The notes below the pieces were generated by a model. That model was given only the letters and a program-made list of their open reading frames with translations, did not search any database and was not told the DNA's origin. The translations under genes and the position numbers were made by a program. From Letharia columbiana (lineage: Eukaryota; Ascomycota; Lecanoromycetes; Lecanorales; Parmeliaceae), in contig NW_023501176.1 in NCBI RefSeq assembly GCF_014066305.1, forward strand, positions 1-54,211: 54,211 bases of DNA, read 5' to 3'. Numbering within the stretch: the first letter of the stretch is position 1; every line of letters starts with the position of its first letter. This document shows positions 45,535-54,211 of this stretch, in pieces.

Positions 45535-47644
45535 ATGACCACTAATGGCCAAGGTCTATCATCAAAAGTTCATGAGGCCGTCGTGGAGGTTGCGTCCGTG
45601 CCCATCATCAGTGATCATGACACTCTCAAGTATCATCTCCTCGGACCATCCCTCACGAAGGCGGGACAGGACACAGTCGATCAGCAAAAGGTAATTGCGG
45701 ATTAGGCTTGGGCTTTAATGTGGGACTTATGTGCTGACAGCCATGCAGGTTTCAGAGGTAATATACAATGCCTCCAAAGGCTCTAAGTACTTCAACAACG
45801 AGGAACACAAAGACAAGAACCTCACACAGAAGATCGAAAAGATCCTAGCCCGCAAACGGCAGCTCGAGCGTGTCGACCTTGCCTCAGACCTCCGGCGCGC
45901 CGATGAATACATTGCGGAGCTTGAGTTGTCTCGAGATCTAAGTCAGACTGTCGTTCATATCGACTGTGATGCCTTCTATGCAGCGGTTGAAGAGCTGGAC
46001 AGGCCGGAACTTAAGCATGTACCTATGGCTGTTGGGAAAGGTGTCCTTACAACATGCAATTATCACGCGAGAAAATTCGGCTGCCGGAGCGGTATGGCAG
46101 GCTTCGTGGCCATGAAGCTCTGTCCAGACCTCATCTGCCTACCCTTGAACTTTGCGAAGTACACGGCGAAGGCGCAGGAAGTAAGAGAGATTTTGGTAGA
46201 CTACGACCCGCGATTTGAGAGCGCCAGTATCGACGAGGCGTACCTCAACATCACGCAGTACTGCGAGGAGAAGCACATGGATCCTGAAGATGCTGTCTCA
46301 CAGCTGCGGAATGAGGTCGCCGAGAAGACGAAAATCACCATATCCGCTGGCATCGCTGCAAATGCCAAAATCGCCAAGATTGCTTCCAATCGGAACAAGC
46401 CAAATGGGCAATTTAGAGTCGCCAACGACAGAGCCACCATCCTCGCCTTCATGCGTGATCTGCCCACCCGCAAAGTCAATGGTGTTGGTCGAGTCTTTGA
46501 GCGCGAGCTCGACGCTATTGGCGTAAAGACTTGTGGAGACCTCTACTCTCAGCGTGCCTACCTCTCCAAGCTCTTCGGAGAGAAAGCGTTCCAGTTCCTT
46601 ATGCAATGCTACCTCGGTCTCGGACGTACAAAGGTTCAACCTGCAGAGGATTACGAAAGAAAAAGCGTAGGGACAGAAAGCACGTTCCATGATATGAGCG
46701 ATAAAGTTGAACTTCGAGAAAAGCTTCGATGGATTGCTGAGGAGCTGGAAAAAGATCTCACTCGCACACAATTCAAAGGCAGGACGCTGGTCCTCAAGGT
46801 GAAGCTCCACACGTATGAGGTCCTCACAAGGCAGGTCATTCCTCCAAAGGCTGTCAGAACTGCGGTCGATCTTTACACATACTCTCTGCCGATGTTAACG
46901 AAGCACGAGAAAGAGATACCCGGCATGAAGCTCCGGCTCATGGGCCTCAGATGCACGCACCTGGTCAGCACTAAAAGGAGTGGCACGGACTTCTTCGGCA
47001 TGCGGCACCCATCGGCCGCAGATGGCGAACCAGGCCCCGTAAACACGATAGTGGACGATAACGGCGAATGGGAGGTCTGGCCCGAAGAAGAGTTTGAAGA
47101 GGCCGCTAGACAGGAACGCCAGGACGAGATGAACGAGCTGGAGCAACTCAGCCAAGAACAAGATACGAATGGATCAGACCCTCCCACAGCAGAAGAGCAG
47201 CTCGAAGAAGCGAACAGACGGCATAAGCACGGCAGAGAGATTCTACCCAACCCCGATCCCACATACAGGGGTCCAAATAGCTCCGTCGGCTTTCAAAAGC
47301 CAGCTACAAACCATGTCCCGCCAGCTAAAGAAGAGGAACCGTTCTGGCCCTGCCCGATCTGCGCTCGGCCACAGTCAACCAACGACAAAGACTTCAATGA
47401 CCACATCGATTTCTGTCTTTCGAAACAGACGATCAAGGAGGCTGCGACGGAGACCTCGTCTTCGCCTCCAGCCTTGGAGAAGCCGTTGTTAGACGGGCGG
47501 GGGAAGGAGAATAGCAATAGCAATAGCAACAGCGGTGGCAGTGGCAGTGGCAGTGGCAGGGGTAGGCCCAAGGGGAAGCGGAAAAGCGAGGCGGTGGGTG
47601 ACAGGGGGAATAAGAGGCTTTTCTTCGGATTGCAGAGGACTTGA
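45535..47644 (+). CDS. POLK: DNA polymerase kappa (Y-family, translesion)
   Basis: DinB-type polymerase that copies past damaged bases. Two exons: 45535-45690 and 45749-47644; 683 aa. Catalytic motifs are VVHIDCDAFYAAVEE (metal-binding Asp), YHARKFGCRSGM, and SIDEAYLN (the second acidic pair). SAGIAANAKIAKIASNRNKP belongs to the palm and fingers, and helix-hairpin-helix and little-finger regions follow (e.g. RKVNGVGRVFERELDAIGVK). The kappa-type N-clasp (KGSKYFNNEEHKDK, KIEKILARKRQL) sets it apart from bacterial DinB. One UBZ-type zinc finger is seen as CPICARPQSTNDKDFNDHID followed by FC. The tail has an Asn/Ser then Gly/Ser repeat and ends KRLFFGLQRT, possibly a PCNA-binding motif. Confidence 0.94.
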
Positions 47645-47925
47645 CGGCTGTATATAGTTGAATGTCATGGCATAGCGATGGAAATGTATGGTCAATATGG
47701 GAGTCCGTCCAGGGCAGTGGAGCTAGACCAGGGGAAGGTACCCAGGATATCCGATATACCCCTACAGCAAAGCGATAGAAACAGCATGCATTAATGGCAG
47801 GAATCATGCCATAGTAACAATACAGAAAGCTGCGCCTTCGAGAGCGCAACTCCATTCCACCAAATGGCAGAGACATCACGCTGTCAAGGCCAAACAAGCC
47901 ACAACCCAGTCAACCATCAGATCTC

Positions 47926-50900
47926 TCAACCAGTGGGACTATTCCTCAACCTCCTTCCCGCGCCCACATTCTCTCTCCCCTCCAACTTCACCATGCCGGC
48001 CCTCCCACCTCCAAACTTCTGCGGCAGCTTACTTTCCGTCGCCTGCCTCTTCAGAGGTGGCGGACCCATTCCCACTACTTCCGGATCTGACTTGATAGCT
48101 GTCGCTGCAGTGTGGGCCTGAGAGTCGCTGTTGTTGCGTTTGAGGGAGGCGTTGACGTTCAAGTCGATCTCGCGTAAGCTTGCTGGGTTGAGGTCTTTGG
48201 AAGGAGATGTCGGCGGAATGCCGTTGATGGCTGGTGCGTCGGTGTAGACAATTGATTTGCTCGGAGATTTGTTAGGGGAATGGGTGCTAATGGCCTGACG
48301 AGGTGATGAAGGAGCTTGCTTGCCAAGGATTTTGTCGTGAGGCTCGGTACGTGAAAGAGTGGTTGGGTACTGATATTGCGTCTTTCGGGGCGTTTCGCCA
48401 GTGGGGACGTATTCCTTTAGAGGTGCAGCTGTAATGTCGGCACGAAGCTCTGCAAGAGGCTGCTGAATTGTTGAATCAAGAGGAGGTAGAGAAGCCGATA
48501 GGGCCGTGCTCTGGGTAGACACATCGGCTCCAATTTCACGGACTCGGTCATACGTCGAGACAAAATGATCGCCAATGCTTGAGTAGGATTGGTGAACGGT
48601 AGATGCTAAGCCTTGCAACGAGGTAACATGTCTGCTGTGATGACGTTCGTTCTGAGATCGTGCTCGTGTCACAAAGTCGTCGAGTGCTTGCATCTGGGTA
48701 GCCATGTCCTTCATCTGAGCGTCGACTATGCGGATTGTCTCTTCATGGACCGACTTGGTCGTGGCCTGGATCGAGACGTTATGCTCATTGATGGCCTTCC
48801 AATCGTCCTTCATCTTGCTCTTTAGGGTGTCCTTAGATTTCAAGACCTCGCCGACAAGCAAGTTCTCCTTCTCTGACCAGACGTCCATATTGTTGTTGTA
48901 GTTCTCATTTGCTGTGTCAAGCGTCGATCTCGCAGACGTGATATCCTTTCGCACGGCAGTGATCTTCGACTCCCATCGTGAACCTTGCTCCTCGGCAGAT
49001 CGATTGATAAGAGTTGTTATTTGCGCGAGCAGGTTTTGACGATCCTTAGAGGCTTGAGCGCGCTCTTCGTTGAGGCATGTCTCCAATCGAGCGGACACAT
49101 CTCCATCTGCTTGGATCGCACCCTTTGCAGCAGCCGAAGCTTTCTGTCTGAGACTATCGGCTTCATCCTTCTGTGAATTGACATGCTTGACAAGCTCTTC
49201 GAAGAGGGTTTTAAAATCCTTTCCAAGCGAGCTGTAGGAAGTGTGGAGCTAGCAATCGCATCAGCTCACGACGCGAGCAAGCCAGGTCTTTCTATTGCTT
49301 ACCTGAGTATGGAAAGACCCCAGCTCGTTGATGACTTCAGCTGATATACGTCCAGCAGCTGCGGATAGTCCATTCAGTCCTTCGCCAACTTTGCGCTTGA
49401 CGTCTTCCCGAAGAACTTTGATCTCCTCAAGAACAACGTTCATGTCTTCTTTCGCCCCCGAGGTCTGTTGGTTTACTTCCTTTTCCGAGGCTTCGAAAGA
49501 TGCAACCTTCCCCCGGAGTAGGTCTTGCGTAGCTCCTAGCTTCTGCAGTTCTTCCTGCACAAACCCCTGCATCCGGCCTGACAGGGTCGCTATGAGTTGT
49601 TCTTGCTGCGTCTTGAAATCTCCAAGTTTGGAATCTACGAGCTGAGTAACGTCAACAACTTTGCTTTGTGATGCCTGCCATCCTTGGCGATTAAGGGTTT
49701 GCAGGTCAGACTTTCTCTTGACCTTAGAGTGCAAGCCGCCAACATCAGAGACAGTCTTTGCAAGCGTCGAAATGAGTTCTCCCCCCAACGTTGTTCAGCT
49801 GCTCCTCTGTGACTTGATGAGCTTTCCTGAGCGTTGTTTCTTCAGCAAGAGTTTGCCGCGTATCTGCCAGCACAATCTCTGTCTTCTCCAGGACGTCCTT
49901 GGTCTCATCGAGGATTTGCTTCGTGCAATCGTTATCCCTTTTCAGGAAGTTGAAACTACTCGTCAGAGAAAACAACTCCTGGACTTTGTTTCTCAAGTTG
50001 GTTTCCATCGTCTCGATCCTGGCCTGCTGCTCTTCGCTGAGGATCCTTCGAGACTCGCTCTCTCCTACCATCGCTTCGTAGCCTTCTGTCGTCAAGTAGA
50101 CACCGTTGCGCTGTCTAGTAGCTATGAGCTCTCCCTTTAGCTTCTCAATCTCCGCAGTGAACTCGCGAAGAAGGGTCTTCTTTGAGACCATTTGATTGAC
50201 CTGGGGCTTGTTTTTTATGTTTTTGGCGCGGAAGGCATAGTCCAACGTCGAAATTGTTTCTTCCAAGTTACTTTTCGCCGGCGAGACTGTTGCGATGATG
50301 CATGTCTTCGTTCGACCGCCTAAAGAATCTTGCAAGAGTCGGGTGAGTTTGGACTCACGGTATGGAATATGTGAGCCTCTTTCGACGAGCGCGTTGATGA
50401 CTCTGCCGAGAGTCAGTAGACTTTTGTTGATTAATCCCGCTTCAGCAGCACGCTTGTTCTCGGCTCCACTCCGTTGTATATTCTCGCTGCCAGCAAGGTC
50501 CACCAGATTGAGCTTCCCAGCACTGACAAAGTCTTCACCAGTTTCGGTGGTTCTCTTGATATAAGCAGTCATAGTGAAGACCGTATGGCTTCGAGAACTC
50601 AGATCGTTGCACTTTGTGGCTGCCACTTGCCGCTTGTGGCTTCCGTCCTGTAGCAGCTTGATACCATCTCTTGCGGTCTTGATGTGGGCCTCCTCCATTC
50701 CTTGGACAATCGTAGCGCTATGGCCTTTCTTTTGTGCATCGTCGTAGATTTTTAACTTTGTCGTGTCGTCTAAAGAGAGCAAGTCGCGTAACTCTTCATT
50801 ATACAATTCAATGAACGAACATTTCACAGAACTCTCCGCCTCATCCTCTTCAAGCTTGCCGAAAAGGGAATGTAGAACTCTTGGTATGATACCAGCCGAG

Positions 50901-51523
50901 TCTGAGAGAAGTCCCAGAGTGTCTGACATGTCTCCGGACATTGTGTAGGTCTTGCCAGTGCCTGTCTGGCCGTAGGCGAATATAGTACAGTTGTAGCCTT
51001 GGAGCATCTGCATCAACTTGTTAGACTGAGGGATTGGAAGGTCTGCTGCAGTCCTTACCTCCTCCAGAATTGGCGTCACAACATCATCGTAGATCATGGA
51101 TTGATCCGCAGCCGGCGAGAAGACTTTGTCGAAGTGATAGGTCTTGTTGCTCAGCGCACTGGCACCCATCGACAATTCCACATTCTTCCCCTTAACACCG
51201 TCTGTAGAGACAACCACTCCGCTATTCTCTCGCACTTCTCGATCATTGCGCCCACGACAGCGAACCACCACATGAATGTTTGTCTCTTCTCCATCGGCGT
51301 CGAAATCTCGCTCCTTTCGCTTTTTTGGAGACCTTGAATGTGATGTGTTCGTTGACAGTGACATGATGCTGTCAGCTGGTGAGACGGTACCTGATTGAGT
51401 TCTCGCATTGAGCGAAGGTGCGCTTGATTGTGCCCTGGCAGGCGCAGTGGGTCTAGACATTGGCGGTCGCATTGAGTGTTTCTTGTTCGCTAGGCCAGAG
51501 GCAGGGCGCGGTATGCCAGCCAT
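47926..51523 (-). CDS. bimC: kinesin-5 (BimC/Cut7/Eg5) with one frameshift
   Basis: Plus-end motor that cross-links and slides spindle microtubules. Exons: 51523-51059, 51007-49303 and 49248-47926. The motor domain has CRGRNDREV, the P-loop GQTGTGKTYT, NDLSSRSH (switch I) and DLAGSENI (switch II). A coiled stalk follows, then the BimC box TPRKTQYQYPTTLSRTEP near residue 960 with its Cdk1 site. Intron 1 is 51 bp, in phase and stop-free, and would insert 17 residues before GYNCTIFAYG if read through. In the stalk a run of six G (about 49782-49787) shifts the frame; with five G the frame continues and the total becomes 1163 aa, close to A. nidulans BimC (1184). Since kinesin-5 is essential, a sequence error is likelier than a real mutation. 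Confidence 0.9.
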
Positions 51524-51828
51524 TGATTCTGGTACTACAGCTCCTTTCTCAAGTAGAGTTCGCGATATCTGCGTAAGTATATCTAGTCAGAGAGATGTAA
51601 CAAGTCGCCCGTAAACATGGCGACAAATGCCAAGCAATAAACAAAGATCTGCGCTAATGCAAGGGACCAGTCAGGGCCGACTTTATGCCGATGGGGCAGA
51701 TGCCCCTCGGCCGCTCCACCCCTCCAAATGTCAGCTGCCCGTCTTCAGGTAGCAATCATGTTCTCCGACACTATTTCTTCCCAGATCTTCCATCCCATTC
51801 ATGTCTAATCAGATACCGATTTGATACG

Positions 51829-53451
51829 ATGGCAATGTCTTCAAACCCAGCGATGCAGGTGCACCCAGGCCGTGGGCTTGGTTTCCTCGGTAGGTAGACC
51901 TCCGTACAAGCTTCGTTCTTGCTAACGGACTATAGTCTTAGGAGCTTCGTTGCACGATGTCTTGACGCGACTGAAAGCCCAAGTACAGGTTTACCCTAGC
52001 ATAGACGTCTCCCTATTCGCCGTCCAAGCCTCTTGCTGCCCCTGTCATACTGAATCTACCTCCGAATGGCATTCGTCTACGATTCGATGGACCTGACCAG
52101 AGACTTAGGCTGATCGAGGTCCTGGATTTCACCAAGACGCAGTTGATCTACAAGAATACTGATCTGGTCAAACTACCTGAGACAACAGGGCCAGATTCTT
52201 CAACATCAAGTTCAAGCGGCCCAGCCTTTCGACACGTCTACAATAGACTAATGGGCCCCGCGTTTCCTGGAGAATACATTCCACCAGCTTCCAACTCGGG
52301 CTTGACCCAAGGATTGTACATACTATCATACCCGGGTATCGCATTCACGTTTCCATTCCAGGATTCCAAATGGGATCCTGCCAAGGACTTTGTTTCTTTA
52401 CTTTCTTCCAACGCTGCTGCACCCGGGAAATCGATGGCGATTTTTGGTGGTGAATCATGGCAAGATGCGTGTCACGAGTTGATGATTACTCCATGCTCGA
52501 ACCCAAGGTTACTTGCGCTTTCGAGCCGTGGTAAAGAGTTCCGCCCGCGTGAAGTTGATCTTGTTAGAATTCGTGGCAATGGTTGGGTAGACGTTGAAAG
52601 AGGTGCCAATACCCCGAACTTTCGGATCAGTCTGGGCAAGACCACTCCACAAGATCTTGTGGCAGAATTGGGCCCACCAGACGCGATATACCACAAATCT
52701 GACCGGAAGATGGCTGTCTACAAAATTCAGCATAGGGATCGAAAAACCGCAAGGACCTCATCCGGCACCTTCTACACTAATCATGAAGACATGACCGATA
52801 CTGATCAGTCCTCTCTGCAATCAGCCACCGACGACTCAGACGCTGAAGAACGGTCGAACGCTACGGGTAACACAAAGGCAGACTCGTCTGCCGAATGCTT
52901 CTACAACTACTTCAACCATGGGTTTGATATCTTCATCTCACGGCCCACCCTTCCGGCCCCTAGTTTCTCTTCTGCTGAGAATGACGGCAGAGAGATGGTC
53001 GAAGTAGGGGGAGTCAAACCAGCTTGTGGCAACAAAGGTTCTCTTGCACGCCAACGTGCCAGGATCTTATCCATTTAATCGCTATCGCCGTAGTCGTTGG
53101 GTCATTGATGTCCAAACCTCTGAACTCGACGGTGCCTTGAATTCGGAGACTCCCTTTACCACGCTGTCTGGATCCCTCCGGCAGATCTCGCGAAACCATT
53201 CTGCGGGTGAGAACGGCGAGGACTCACTCCAAAGGCACATAGTGCTCAACAGAGAGGTGGCAGAAAGTCCAGGGAGCAGCTGCGAACTGCTCGGCGGATG
53301 GGAGGAAAGCACAGACACCCAGCGAGAAGGCTCAATGGACAGTACGGCCAGAGATGGTCCAGGGTACGGTAACACTAAGCTGTTTGGTTTTCCTGGGTTA
53401 TTGTTCGAGGTACTCAGGAATGATGCTGTAAGCTGCTTGACGGTGTATTGA
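51829..53451 (+). CDS. PHAF1: PHAF1/UPF0183 family protein with two frame lesions
   Basis: Homologue of human C16orf70/PHAF1, which binds phagophore lipids in autophagy. Exon 1 is 51829-51889 (VHPGRGLGFL). After a 46-bp intron the second exon (from 51936) reads LGASLHDVLTRLKAQVQVYP, then shifts at a CCC near 52011 into YSPSKPLAAPVILNLPPNGI, GIAFTFPFQDSKW, LGPPDAIYHKSDRKM and FYNYFNHGFDIFIS, and shifts again near 53010-53025 into LVATKVLLHANVPGSYPFNR. Each shift equals one extra base; removing both gives about 524 aa. Motif order and spacing match the family throughout, so I treat it as one gene. No intron of sensible size explains either shift. It is divergent from kinesin-5. Confidence 0.82.
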
Positions 53452-53667
53452 CGGGTGGGAAGAACACGATAAATATTGCGAAGATACCCCCTTCTAGCGT
53501 AGTGATGTTGGAATTAATGACAACGTATCATTCTTCACCATTAGAATACAGACGAACAGCCATAATATTCCCATGTTACACATGCAACAATCCGTAAGTT
53601 ACTTTCAACGCTATGGAAACATAACCTGGTCTTGGTTTGAACTCAAGAAATTTCAAGCATTCGACTT

Positions 53668-54211
53668 TTGGTGATGACTAAGCTCGACTTTGACAGAATT
53701 AGCTGGTTGTATGTCACGATATTGATGAGGGCATGCTTGGGCCCAAAGCCTTCTTGGAAAGGACCTTACACCTTCCCAAAGTACTTTCCCACCCAGACCC
53801 GAAGGTATCAGACCGCCCAACATACATCAAGCGATGTACAGATGACCCTATACAAGTGGCAGAAAGACCGACATCCAACCCCTACATTTACACTACATGA
53901 CGGGCCTCCATACACTTGAATGGTGACCTACACATTGGCCATGCGCTTAACAAGATACTGAAAGCCATCCACCATGTCGTGTCCCTTACGGGAGGGGTAA
54001 GTGGACTGGGTCCCGGGTTGGGATTTGCCATGGACTACCAATCCGGCTTAAAAGCTCTTCAAGAGCAGGAAGAAGCCTGGCATTCTGACTGAGAAGGCGG
54101 ACCCGGTGAATATAAGAAATGCGGCGAGAAAGCTGGCAGTAAAGACGGTGGAGAAACAGAAGAAGTCCTTTCGAGAATGGGCGATTATGGCAAGATTGGG
54201 ACAGTGCTTGG
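53668..54211 (+). CDS. ISM1: 5' part of mitochondrial isoleucyl-tRNA synthetase, frame-disrupted
   Basis: Charges tRNA-Ile in mitochondria. The segment begins with a basic presequence-like stretch (YFPTQTRRYQTAQHTSS), then LYKWQKDRHPTPTFTLHDGP, and in the next frame NGDLHIGHALNKIL, which holds the class-I HIGH motif. Beyond it VDWVPGWD, HGLPIRLK, KKPGILTEKADPVNIRNAAR and KKSFREWAIM appear in changing frames. At least five single-base insertions are needed to restore one frame, several in homopolymers (TTT, AAAA, GGGG). The window ends inside the gene. It is either a pseudogene or a real gene in error-rich terminal sequence; the shared lesion type with its neighbours favours the latter. The exact start is not clear. 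Confidence 0.65.

Noticed and set aside
53014..53030. Intron to explain the second PHAF1 frame change
   Set aside because: All GT-AG pairs that fix the frame are 10-25 bp long, below any plausible intron size.

Overview
This window comes from the nuclear genome of a filamentous ascomycete (Pezizomycotina). Genes carry short introns (about 46-70 bp) with GT-AG ends, protein families are fungal (HET-domain remnant, UbiA-type fragment, fungal P450, NatD, BimC kinesin), and coding sequence is interrupted but compact. I cannot fix the class or genus from sequence alone. All exon boundaries given are my own reading of splice sites and frame.

Layout. 0.1-9.4 kb is a housekeeping block: SAC1 phosphoinositide phosphatase, a Rab5-type GTPase, SAR1 and the ribosome-biogenesis gene NOP7. 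Between SAR1 and NOP7 sits a small LTR-bounded element whose only gene is a gag-like ORF. 9.5-14.8 kb holds two tandem folylpolyglutamate-synthase genes, one normal and one with an altered catalytic motif, separated by a decayed TPR-like gene. 15-27.7 kb is accessory: a broken membrane-protein gene, an intact cytochrome P450, unidentified coding debris, a truncated UbiA-family prenyltransferase/cyclase, a 291-bp MITE, an intact acyltransferase-3 gene, then a repeat-rich gene-poor stretch and an LRR-like remnant. 28-36 kb carries a large fungal membrane protein, the histone acetyltransferase NAT4 convergent with the PIG-U/GAB1 GPI-transamidase subunit, a second inverted-repeat element and a secreted Cys-rich protein. 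36.9-45 kb has LYRM2, a HET-domain pseudogene, aspartate kinase HOM3, a possible nuclear regulator and a rhodopsin-like pseudogene broken by a 68-bp tandem duplication. 45.5-54.2 kb has DNA polymerase kappa, kinesin-5, a PHAF1/UPF0183 protein and the start of mitochondrial isoleucyl-tRNA synthetase.

Themes. Membrane traffic (SAC1, RAB5, SAR1, PHAF1, PIG-U) and one-carbon/amino-acid metabolism (two FPGS, HOM3) are the working genes. Four or more pseudogenes alternate with intact genes, and their lesions differ (nonsense transitions, 14-bp and 68-bp tandem duplications, truncation). In the last 5 kb several essential or conserved genes share one lesion type, a single extra base, usually in a homopolymer. 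That suggests sequence error towards a contig end rather than gene death, and it limits how far frame lesions there can be read biologically. The best candidates for something new are the gag-only mini-retroelement, the two TIR elements, and the tandem FPGS paralogue with its changed active-site loop.
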